Positions 1 to 5,810 of a DNA stretch of 12,147 bases are shown here, piece by piece. The DNA comes from Bifidobacteriaceae bacterium (lineage in GTDB: Bacteria; Actinomycetota; Actinomycetes; Actinomycetales; WQXJ01). Under the pieces are notes generated by a model. The model searched no databases, was not told the DNA's origin, and was given only the letters and a program-made list of their open reading frames with translations. Where the stretch lies: positions 1 to 12,147 of the forward strand of contig JAITIG010000141.1 in NCBI GenBank assembly GCA_031279575.1. The letters run 5' to 3'. The position numbers were made by a program, and so were the translations under genes. Each line of letters begins with the position of its first letter. Positions within the stretch are counted from its first letter, which is position 1.

Positions 1-919
1 CCGCCGTCTGGCAAGTCAAGAACACCGTCAGGCCTATGATCCCGGTCGCCTCCGGCGTCTTGAACGCTTGAACAATCCCCGATGCCAGCCAATCGCCAGC
101 GGCGCCCTCGGCCAGGCTCAACGCCAGGACCACCACGCCCAAGAGGATGACGCGGGACTCTCGCCAAGGTGACGGCGCCCGGCCGGGCCCCGGCTGGCCG
201 GGCGCGCCGGGGGGCGCGTGGCCGGATGTGTCGGGTGCGCCGCCGGGTGCGTGGCCGGATGTGTCGGGTGCGCCGCCGGGCGTGTCGCGGGGTGCGCCAC
301 GGGGTGCGCCGGCCGATGCGCCGCCGGGCAGCAGAGTGGTCACGCCCCAGGCCAAGGCCCCGGCGCAGACCGCCGCCACCAGCGCGAAATGGACGGCCAC
401 CGGCACGCCGAGCCGGGCCAGCCCCACCCCCACGCCGCTGGCCAGGACGGTACCGAAGGAGTAGCCGGCGTGGAACCGGGGCAGGATGGTGCGGTGAAGG
501 GCGCGCTCAACATCGGTCGCGGCCACGTTCATGGCCACGTCCCAGACGCCTATCCCAGCGCCCAAGGCCACCAGCGGCACGGCCACCCAGAGCGCGGAAG
601 CGGTGGCGGCCGCGCCCAAACCAGCGCCGACCAGCCCAACGAGCGCCAGGGCGGCGAAAGCCGCCAAGACCCGCCGTTCGCCGAAACGCTGGATCAGGCG
701 GCCAGACACCGGCATGGCGCCAACCGACCCGGCCGAACAACACAGCAACAGCAGCCCCATCTGGCCGGGCGCGATCCCAATCTCCAGGCGCACCGCCACG
801 AGCCGCGAAGCCCACGAGGCGAAGCCGAAACCGCAGGCCATGAAGATCAAGAAGACGCCGATGGTGGCCCGCCGGATCGCCCGGGCAGTGGGCGCTGGGC
901 CGGGCGGCGGTGGGGTCAC
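1..919 (-). CDS. MFS permease, YbjJ-like, partial (C-terminus off left edge)
   Basis: Reading the minus strand from 919 gives an open frame of about 306 residues that leaves the window without a stop. It has successive hydrophobic segments (roughly residues 18-45, 53-70, 84-105, 108-125, 150-168, 173-196, then 256-275 and 291-303). A motif-A-like loop GRLIQRFGERRV lies near residues 72-83, and DVAMNVAA near 126-133, a pattern I associate with the YbjJ branch of MFS transporters. The central cytoplasmic loop after TM6 (about 198-250) is enlarged by a Gly/Ala/Pro-rich repeat. The GTG start is chosen because an in-frame TAA lies 12 nt upstream and a TAATGT -10 box sits exactly 6 nt before it, suggesting a leaderless message. 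The substrate is unknown; membrane location is inferred. The gene follows DedA with a 31-nt gap but seems to have its own promoter. Confidence 0.85.
   Translation of the reverse strand, partial: MTPPPPGPAPTARAIRRATIGVFLIFMACGFGFASWASRLVAVRLEIGIAPGQMGLLLLCCSAGSVGAMPVSGRLIQRFGERRVLAAFAALALVGLVGAGLGAAATASALWVAVPLVALGAGIGVWDVAMNVAATDVERALHRTILPRFHAGYSFGTVLASGVGVGLARLGVPVAVHFALVAAVCAGALAWGVTTLLPGGASAGAPRGAPRDTPGGAPDTSGHAPGGAPDTSGHAPPGAPGQPGPGRAPSPWRESRVILLGVVVLALSLAEGAAGDWLASGIVQAFKTPEATGIIGLTVFLTCQTA
216..281 (-). repeat. 33-bp in-frame tandem repeat x2 in MFS loop
   Basis: Two copies of a 33-bp unit (216-248 and 249-281) differ only at the last base. In the MFS frame each encodes the 11-residue unit GGAPDTSGHAP. 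The repeat lies in the central loop between the two halves of the transporter, where length changes are tolerated. Confidence 0.85.
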
Positions 920-925
920 CCTGCG

Positions 926-931
926 ACATTA
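926..931 (-). promoter_or_regulatory. Putative leaderless -10 box for the MFS gene
   Basis: On the minus strand TAATGT is followed by exactly 6 nt and then the GTG start, which is the geometry of an actinobacterial leaderless promoter (TANNNT-N6-start). No convincing -35 is visible, and no Shine-Dalgarno sequence precedes the GTG. Confidence 0.45.
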
Positions 932-950
932 GCCGATGCCGCGCGGCGGT

Positions 951-1808
951 TTACGCTCTTAGGTCACCCCTGGCCGCCGCGTCTCGGGCGGCGGTCGCGT
1001 CGGTGCTGGGCGCTGCGTCGGTGCTGGGCGCTGCGTCGGTGCTGGCGGCTGCGCCGGTGCTGGGCGTGACGGCATCGGCGGCTGGCGTGTCGGTGCCGGG
1101 CGTGACGGCACTGGCGGCCGGCGGGGCCTGGCGGCGGCGTTCGGCGCGGTGACGGAGGAACTCGACGATCATCGGCGTGATCGACGCCAACACAATCAGA
1201 ATGATTATCAAATCGATGTGCTCGCCGACCCACTCGAACCGCCCCAAGGCGATCCCGGCGAGCGGCAGGATGAAGCCCCAGGAAAAGGCCGCGACAATGT
1301 TGAAGGCGATGAAATGCTTGTAATTCATCTTGCCGACGCCCGCCACCACCGGCGCGAACGTCCGCACAATCGGCACATACTGCGCGATCACAATCGTGCG
1401 CCCGCCGTACCTGTCGAAGAAGGCGCGGGTCTTGTCGACATGCTCGCGCTTGAACAAACGCGAATCGGGCTTGTTGAAAACCTTCGGCCCCAACCCGCGC
1501 CCAATCCAATAACCGGTCTGATCGCCCGCCACCGCGCTGAGCGCGATCGACAGGCATGCCACCCACGGCGCGACATCCACCCCGCCCGGCATGCCGATGA
1601 ACACCCCGAGGGTGAACAGCAGCGAATCCCCCGGCAGGAAGAACCCGACCATCAGCCCGGTCTCGGCGAAGACGACGGCGCAGACGCCGACAAGAGCCCA
1701 CGGCCCGAGCCAATCGACAAACGCCTTGATGATCGAGGCGGCGTCCATCCAGGCGGGCAGCGCCAGCACGTCGAGGCCGGTTTGGGCGAGGTGGGAAGCG
1801 ATCAGCAC
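951..1808 (-). CDS. DedA family membrane protein
   Basis: The 285-residue product belongs to the DedA/VTT superfamily: integral membrane proteins linked to undecaprenyl phosphate and lipid flipping, membrane potential and envelope homeostasis. Visible hallmarks are VFAETGLMVGFFLPGDS (E49, D61), GDQTGYWIGR (95-104), the PIVRTFAPVVAGVGKM block (146-161) and a C-terminal hydrophobic helix (about 199-217). The first of the two arginines six residues apart in this block in well-studied DedA proteins is Gln143 here; R149 is kept. The tail after about residue 222 is Ala/Thr/Ser/Pro-rich with repeats. The frame stays open far upstream, but that part is antisense to the methyltransferase and is rejected. 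GTG at 1808 is preferred because a TACCCT -10 box lies 7 nt before it. ATG at 1748 (265 aa) is the alternative. Confidence 0.88.
   Translation of the reverse strand: MLIASHLAQTGLDVLALPAWMDAASIIKAFVDWLGPWALVGVCAVVFAETGLMVGFFLPGDSLLFTLGVFIGMPGGVDVAPWVACLSIALSAVAGDQTGYWIGRGLGPKVFNKPDSRLFKREHVDKTRAFFDRYGGRTIVIAQYVPIVRTFAPVVAGVGKMNYKHFIAFNIVAAFSWGFILPLAGIALGRFEWVGEHIDLIIILIVLASITPMIVEFLRHRAERRRQAPPAASAVTPGTDTPAADAVTPSTGAAASTDAAPSTDAAPSTDATAARDAAARGDLRA
997..1050 (-). repeat. 18-bp in-frame tandem repeat x3 in DedA tail
   Basis: Three consecutive 18-bp units (997-1014, 1015-1032, 1033-1050) have small changes in the third. They encode the repeated STDAAP-type hexapeptide in the hydrophilic C-terminal tail. 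More degenerate Val/Thr/Pro repeats (TPGTDTPA, TPSTG) continue upstream in the protein. Confidence 0.8.
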
Positions 1809-1814
1809 GCCCTC

Positions 1815-1825
1815 TAGGGTACGGT
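1815..1825. promoter_or_regulatory. Bidirectional -10 core between dedA and the methyltransferase
   Basis: The 24-bp gap between two divergent starts contains TAGGGTACGGT. On minus, TACCCT (1821-1816) is followed by 7 nt and the DedA GTG. On plus, TACGGT (1820-1825) is followed by 7 nt and the methyltransferase ATG at 1833. Both would be near-leaderless transcripts from nearly the same base pairs. No -35 consensus is evident. Confidence 0.4.
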
Positions 1826-1832
1826 GCCAGCC

Positions 1833-2516
1833 ATGGCAGACGATCATCCAGCCGCCGCGGGTCCCGCTTGGGGTCCCGCCGGGGGTCCCGCCGATGCCGC
1901 CGGTTCGCCGCCGTTCGAGGCCCCGGTTGTGGGGGTGGGGCCCTGGGCGGGGGCCTGGCCGGACGACCCCCGCTACGACCCGGCGCTGCTGGCCGAAGGG
2001 GACCGGCGGAACGTGACAGACCGCTACCGCTACTGGTCGAACGCCGCCATCCGGGCCGACTTGGCGGCGCGAGCCCATCCCTTCCACGTGGCCGTGGAGA
2101 ACTGGGAGCACGACTTCAACATCGGCGCGATTGTGCGGACGGCCAACGCCTTCGGCGCCGCAGGCGTCCACATAGTTGGGCGGCGGCGCTGGAACCGGCG
2201 CGGCGCCATGGTCACCGACCGCTACCTGAATGTGTCCCACCACGCGGACGCGGGCGAGTTGGTGGCCTGGGCGGCGCAGGCCGGACTGGAAGTGGTGGCG
2301 ATCGAGAACACGCCCCAGGCTCAGGCGCTGGAACGCGCGGCGCTCCCCGAGCGCTGCCTGCTGGTGTTCGGGCAGGAAGGGCCCGGCCTGAGCGCGGAGG
2401 CGCTGGCGGGCGCCGCGGCCGTCTACCAGATCACGCAATATGGGTCGACGCGGTCGATCAACGCCGGCGCGGCGGCGGCCATCGCCATGTACCACTGGGC
2501 GCTTCAGCACGCCTGA
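1833..2516 (+). CDS. SpoU/TrmH family RNA 2'-O-methyltransferase
   Basis: The 227-residue product is a SPOUT-class enzyme that transfers a methyl group from S-adenosylmethionine to a ribose 2'-OH of tRNA or rRNA; the exact target nucleotide cannot be read. All three family motifs are present: motif 1 DFNIGAIVRTANAFG (94-108, N96 and R102), motif 2 FGQEGPGL (179-186, E182) and motif 3 STRSINAGAAAAIAMY (205-220), which forms the knot and cofactor pocket. An actinobacterial-type N-terminal extension (VGVGPWAG...PDDPRYDP) precedes the domain, and its first 25 residues are Pro/Gly/Ala-rich. ATG at 1833 is chosen; GTG at 1824 in the same frame would add three residues. The gene is divergent from dedA. 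Its final codons are duplicated just after the stop. Confidence 0.9.
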   Translation: MADDHPAAAGPAWGPAGGPADAAGSPPFEAPVVGVGPWAGAWPDDPRYDPALLAEGDRRNVTDRYRYWSNAAIRADLAARAHPFHVAVENWEHDFNIGAIVRTANAFGAAGVHIVGRRRWNRRGAMVTDRYLNVSHHADAGELVAWAAQAGLEVVAIENTPQAQALERAALPERCLLVFGQEGPGLSAEALAGAAAVYQITQYGSTRSINAGAAAAIAMYHWALQHA

Positions 2517-2536
2517 ATGCTTCAGCACGCCTGAAT
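2501..2536 (+). repeat. 18-bp perfect tandem duplication at the methyltransferase stop
   Basis: The 18 bases at 2501-2518, which include the last codons and TGA, are repeated exactly at 2519-2536. Each copy contains TTCAG-N5-CTGAA, so two identical small hairpins stand side by side. They lie 48 bp before the LacI-family start. There is no T-run after them, so they are a poor intrinsic terminator. Confidence 0.9.
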
Positions 2537-2571
2537 GACTGTGTCGCGTCGCGGACCCGGCGCTGGGCGGT

Positions 2572-2577
2572 TAGCAT
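2572..2577 (+). promoter_or_regulatory. Putative leaderless -10 box for the LacI-family gene
   Basis: TAGCAT followed by exactly 6 nt and the ATG at 2584 places the expected transcription start on the A of the start codon. No Shine-Dalgarno sequence is present upstream. No clear -35 is visible. Confidence 0.5.
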
Positions 2578-2583
2578 CATGGG

Positions 2584-3651
2584 ATGGGCTCGCGGCGCGC
2601 AACCATCTACGAAGTGTCAGAGCGGGCGGGCGTGTCAATCTCAACTGTGTCCCTGGCCATCAACCACCCGGAACGGGTCAAGGAGGCAACCCGGCGGCGA
2701 ATCCTCCAAACCATTGACGAATTGGGCTTCGTCCCCAAGGAACTGGCGGTGGCGCGGGCGCGTGCGGGGCTCGGGCGCATCGCCGTGGTGGCCCCGTTCA
2801 CGTCCTATCTGAGCTTTTCTCGCCGCCTCGCGGGGATGCTGGCCGAGGCGGCCGGACAGACCCAGATTGTTGTCTACGACCACGAGGATGTGGCCACGTC
2901 GAGTTCGCCGCTGCTGGCCACCATGCCGGTGCGCGGGCACGTCGACGGCCTGGTGATCATGGGCGTGCCGCTGGACCAGGCCACCGCCGAGCGCCTGCGC
3001 CGCCGCCTGCCCACGGTCCTGGTCGACATCCGTCACGCGGGCCTGACCAGCATTTACGTTGATGATGTGGGCGGCGGGCAGATGGTCGGGGAACACCTGC
3101 GGCAACTGGGGCACCAGCGCGTCGCCTTTGTGCGCGAGGCCGAGCGCTCGCATTTGCCGGCTTCGCCGACGCAACAGCGCAAGGACGGGCTGGTGGCCGC
3201 CCTGGGGGCGGCCAATGTCCAGGAGATCGTGATCGAGCGCGGTCCCGGCCTGGGCGAGCGCGCCCTGGCCGGCTGGGCGGACTTGGCCGGCGCCGCCGGC
3301 GGTTCTGGTGCCGGTGGTTCCGGCGGTTCCGGCGCTGGCGGTTCTGGCCCGACTGCCATTGTGGCGCACCGAGACCTGGTGGCGGTCGCCGCCGTGGCGG
3401 CGGCCCGCCGGGCCGGCTTCGACGTGCCCCGCGACCTGTCAGTGGTCGGCTTCGATGATGACCTTGTGGCCCAGGAGACCGGCCTGACAACAGTTGGCCA
3501 GCCCTTCGAAGAATCGGGCGCGCTGGCCTTCCGCCTGGTCCGCGACCTCATGGCCGATCCGGCGGCCCCGCCGGTCGAGCACCTCCTCCCACTCAAACTG
3601 GCGATCCGCCAGACCACCGCCCCGCCCCCCAAATCCCGGCGGGGCGCGTGA
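2584..3651 (+). CDS. LacI family transcriptional regulator
   Basis: The 355-residue product has a canonical N-terminal LacI helix-turn-helix (TIYEVSERAGVSISTVSLAIN, 7-27) with its hinge region (about 48-62). A periplasmic-binding-protein-like effector domain follows (GRIAVVAPF at 64, DGLVIMG at 121, GGGQMVGEHLRQLGHQRVAFV at 163-183, DLSVVGFDDDLVA at 284-296). LacI proteins usually repress, and usually bind sugars or related small molecules. A Gly/Ala/Ser-only insert (about 236-255) interrupts the effector domain just before the strand PTAIVAHRD. The gene converges on the terminal hydrolase of the ABC operon, which makes that operon its most likely target, and a LacI-like palindrome occurs in the operon's control region. 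The target and ligand are inferences. The TGA forms the first bases of a palindromic repeat. Confidence 0.92.
   Translation: MGSRRATIYEVSERAGVSISTVSLAINHPERVKEATRRRILQTIDELGFVPKELAVARARAGLGRIAVVAPFTSYLSFSRRLAGMLAEAAGQTQIVVYDHEDVATSSSPLLATMPVRGHVDGLVIMGVPLDQATAERLRRRLPTVLVDIRHAGLTSIYVDDVGGGQMVGEHLRQLGHQRVAFVREAERSHLPASPTQQRKDGLVAALGAANVQEIVIERGPGLGERALAGWADLAGAAGGSGAGGSGGSGAGGSGPTAIVAHRDLVAVAAVAAARRAGFDVPRDLSVVGFDDDLVAQETGLTTVGQPFEESGALAFRLVRDLMADPAAPPVEHLLPLKLAIRQTTAPPPKSRRGA
3289..3348 (+). repeat. Gly-Gly-Ser low-complexity insert in the LacI-family gene
   Basis: About 20 codons built only from Gly, Ala and Ser (GGSGAGG, GGSG units) form imperfect 9-12 bp repeats. The stretch resembles a flexible linker in the middle of an otherwise compact effector-binding domain. 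It most likely extrudes as a surface loop. Confidence 0.75.
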
Positions 3652-3702
3652 CCTAACCCCGCGCAGATTGGCCCTGGCCCAAAAGTGTGCGGGGTTATGT
3701 CA
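3649..3702. repeat. 54-bp palindromic element, copy 1
   Basis: Inverted 17-bp arms (3649-3665 and 3686-3702; consensus TGACNTAACCCCGCRCA) flank a 20-bp interior that itself contains TTGG...CCAA. As plus-strand RNA the arms pair over 17 positions with one mismatch and one G-U. The first three bases are the stop codon of the LacI-family gene. The element may be a bidirectional terminator, although it has no T-tract, or a REP-like repeat. Confidence 0.85.
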
Positions 3703-3783
3703 GCCCCGGCCCGGGCGGCCCCGCCCGGCGCTCCGCGCCCGAGCCCATGACCTGCGGCTCCGCCCCGGCCCCGCCCGGGGGCG

Positions 3784-3837
3784 TGACGTAACCCCGCGCA
3801 GATTGGCCTTGGCCCAAAAGTGTGCGGGGTTATGTCA
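3784..3837. repeat. 54-bp palindromic element, copy 2
   Basis: This is a near-identical copy of the element at 3649, in the same orientation and 135 bp downstream. It differs at one arm base (C to G, which turns a mismatch into a G-U pair) and one interior base. The minus-strand hydrolase stop TAA (3832-3830) lies inside its right arm. Both copies are preceded by GCG and followed by GCCCCG. The 81 bp between the copies (3703-3783) is simple GC-rich sequence with no gene. Confidence 0.85.
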
Positions 3838-4981
3838 GCCCCGCCCCGCCCGGGGGCGGGGCGGCCAGTTCGGCGAGGGCGGCGGTCGCCTCGGCGGCCC
3901 AGAGGCGGGCGCCGGACCAGGCGCCGGTCAACGCGTTGGCGCCGTGCAGGGCGCCCAGGCGCCGGGTGGCGGTGGCCGGGACCCCGGCCCGCCGCAAGGC
4001 GGCGGCGTAGGCCTCCCCTCCAGCGCGCAGTGGATCGATCTCGGCCGTGATGATGTGAGCCGCCGGCAACCCGGCCAGGTCGGCGCCGGCCAGCGGCGAA
4101 ACCAAAGGATCGGCCGGGTCCTGGGCGGGCCCGAGGTAGAAGTCGCGCATCTGGTCCCAACCGTCCAGCCCGTTGATGGCCGCGTAGCGGCCGATCCACG
4201 CCCCATCCACGCGCAAGTCCAGCGCCGGCACCTCCAACAATTGGCCCCGGATGGGCGGCCCGCCCCGGTCGCGGGCCAGGCGGCAGAGGGCCGCCGCCAG
4301 GTTGCCGCCGGCCGAGACCCCGCCCACCACAATCCGCCCCGGATCCACCGCCAGGTCGCCGGCGTGCCCGTACACCCAGGTCAGCGCGGTGTAACAATCC
4401 TCCAGCCCGGCCGGGAAGGGATGCTCCGGGGCCAGGCGGTAGTCCACGTCGAAGACGATCGCGTCCGCGCCCAGCGCTCGCTCGGCCGCCGCCGCCGCGT
4501 TCGACCGGTCGTCAATCGACCCGAGCCAGAAGGCCCCGCCGTGCAGCATCAGGTAAGCCGGCCGGGCCTTGGTCGCCGCCTCTTGTCCGATGCCGCCGGT
4601 CACGTTGGCCGCGCCCGCGCGGTCGCCTGAGGCGGTGTCTCCAGCCGGCGGCCGGTACTCCCGCACCCGCAAGGCGCCAGCCTGACCCGGCACCAGGTGA
4701 GTCACAACCCCGACCTCGGCTGGCCCCGGACGGCCGAAGCGGGCGAACAAACTGTCGCCGAGCGTCTGCTCCCAGGCTCGGCGGCGGGCCGGGGCGGCGG
4801 CATCGTCCATCCCCAAGGCGGCGGCGACCCGCGCGCCCCAACGCAACCACGACCTGATTGCCGGGTCGAGGTGGTCCGCCACGAGGCGCGCGTCCCCGGC
4901 GCCCGCGGGCGCCGCGTTCCCGTCCCGGGCGCTCCCGGGCGCGGCCGGACGGCGATTGTGCTGCTCAGGAGTCCGGGGCAT
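3830..4981 (-). CDS. Alpha/beta hydrolase, HSL (hormone-sensitive lipase) family
   Basis: The 383-residue product is a predicted cytoplasmic carboxylesterase of the HSL-type alpha/beta hydrolase family. It has the oxyanion motif HGGAF (147-151), DVDYRLAPEHP (178-188), the nucleophile elbow GVSAGG with S223, the acid D316 (AEIDPLRAGGEAY) and the histidine H346 (ALHGAN), so the catalytic set looks complete. The first 30 residues are Ala/Gly-rich and variable. The ATG at 4981 overlaps the end of the upstream ATPase gene by 17 nt, indicating translational coupling as the last gene of the ABC operon; a GTG near codon 35 is an alternative start. A role in hydrolysing the imported compound is inferred. 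A clear paralogue is encoded at the other end of the locus. Confidence 0.88.
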   Translation of the reverse strand: MPRTPEQHNRRPAAPGSARDGNAAPAGAGDARLVADHLDPAIRSWLRWGARVAAALGMDDAAAPARRRAWEQTLGDSLFARFGRPGPAEVGVVTHLVPGQAGALRVREYRPPAGDTASGDRAGAANVTGGIGQEAATKARPAYLMLHGGAFWLGSIDDRSNAAAAAERALGADAIVFDVDYRLAPEHPFPAGLEDCYTALTWVYGHAGDLAVDPGRIVVGGVSAGGNLAAALCRLARDRGGPPIRGQLLEVPALDLRVDGAWIGRYAAINGLDGWDQMRDFYLGPAQDPADPLVSPLAGADLAGLPAAHIITAEIDPLRAGGEAYAAALRRAGVPATATRRLGALHGANALTGAWSGARLWAAEATAALAELAAPPPGGAGLT

Positions 4982-5810
4982 CGCTTGCCTCCCCCAGCCG
5001 GGCGGCCCGGCGTGCCCGCTGACGGGACGGGTCGGGCAGCGGCACCGCTTCGAGCAGCGCGCGGGTGTAGGGCTGGCTGGGTTGGTGGACGATCTGCGCG
5101 GTGGAGCCTTGCTCGACCACGCGGCCGCGGTGGAGCACCACCACCCTGTCCGACATGTGTTCTACGACGGCCATGTCGTGCGAGATGAACAGGTAGGCGA
5201 GGCCCGCGCGGCGTTTCAGGTCAGACAGGAGGTTGAGGATTTGGGCCTGGATCGACAGGTCGAGGGCGGACACGGCCTCGTCGCAGATGACCAATTCGGG
5301 CTCCAGGATGAGGGCGCGGGCGATGGCGATCCGTTGGCGTTGGCCGCCGGAGAAGTCCGCCGGGTAGCGCGCGGCCGCGTCGGCGGACAGCCCAACGATC
5401 TCCAGCCATTCGGCGACTCGCCGTTCGGCCTGGCTGCGGGCGGCCAGGCCGTGCGCCACCAGTCCCTCGCGCAAGGTCGCGCCAACGGTCCGCGCGGGGT
5501 TCAGCGACCCGAACGGGTTCTGGAAGATCGGCTGGATTAGCCGGGTCAGTTCGCGCCGCCGGGCCGGCCCGGCGTGGGCGATGTCCTCGCCTTTGAACCA
5601 GATGCGCCCGGCGGCGACGGGCGCGAACCCCAGGATGGCGTCGCCGAGGGTGGATTTTCCGGAGCCGGACTCCCCGACCAGGCCGAGGGTCTCGCCCGGC
5701 CGGATCTCGATCGAGACTTCGTCGTTGGCTCTGAGCGGCGGTCGGCCGCGACGGCGGTCGGGGTATTCGACCACCAGGCCCTCGACCCGGACCAGGGCTT
5801 CGGCGCTCAT
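4965..5810 (-). CDS. Peptide/oligosaccharide-type ABC transporter ATPase, DppF/OppF-like
   Basis: The 281-residue ATPase has Walker A GESGSGKST (46-54, K52), Q-loop Q97, signature FSGGQ (153-157), Walker B LVICDEAVSALD (173-184) and switch H211 in FISHD. The FQNPFGSLNP stretch and PYTRALLEAVP near the C-terminus match the OppF/DppF branch of family-5 import systems. It ends without the cysteine-rich tail, as is common for DppF partners. The ATG overlaps the TGA of the fused permease-ATPase gene (ATGA), and the upstream extension of this frame is rejected because it is antisense-like repeat translation. It probably forms the ATPase heterodimer with the ATPase half of that fusion, on the cytoplasmic face. 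Confidence 0.93.
   Translation of the reverse strand: MSAEALVRVEGLVVEYPDRRRGRPPLRANDEVSIEIRPGETLGLVGESGSGKSTLGDAILGFAPVAAGRIWFKGEDIAHAGPARRRELTRLIQPIFQNPFGSLNPARTVGATLREGLVAHGLAARSQAERRVAEWLEIVGLSADAAARYPADFSGGQRQRIAIARALILEPELVICDEAVSALDLSIQAQILNLLSDLKRRAGLAYLFISHDMAVVEHMSDRVVVLHRGRVVEQGSTAQIVHQPSQPYTRALLEAVPLPDPSRQRARRAARLGEASDAPDS

Noticed and set aside
147..1069. Overlapping plus-strand frames at 147-464, 169-843 and 218-1069
   Set aside because: Arg/Pro/Ala-rich translations antisense to the MFS gene, typical of high-GC shadows.
1809..2528. N-terminal extension of the DedA frame upstream to 2528 (minus)
   Set aside because: It is antisense to a methyltransferase with all three family motifs, has Arg/Gly/Val-rich composition and shows no domain. 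The DedA fold begins near 1808.
3649..3837. Short inverted-repeat transposon or attachment site
   Set aside because: There is no transposase, no target-site duplication that I can recognise and no integrase. A terminator or REP-like role fits the position better.
3054..4630. Long frames at 3054-4397 (minus) and 3494-4630 (plus)
   Set aside because: They cross the palindromic repeats and run antisense or out of frame to the LacI-family and hydrolase genes, with no motif or ribosome-binding site.
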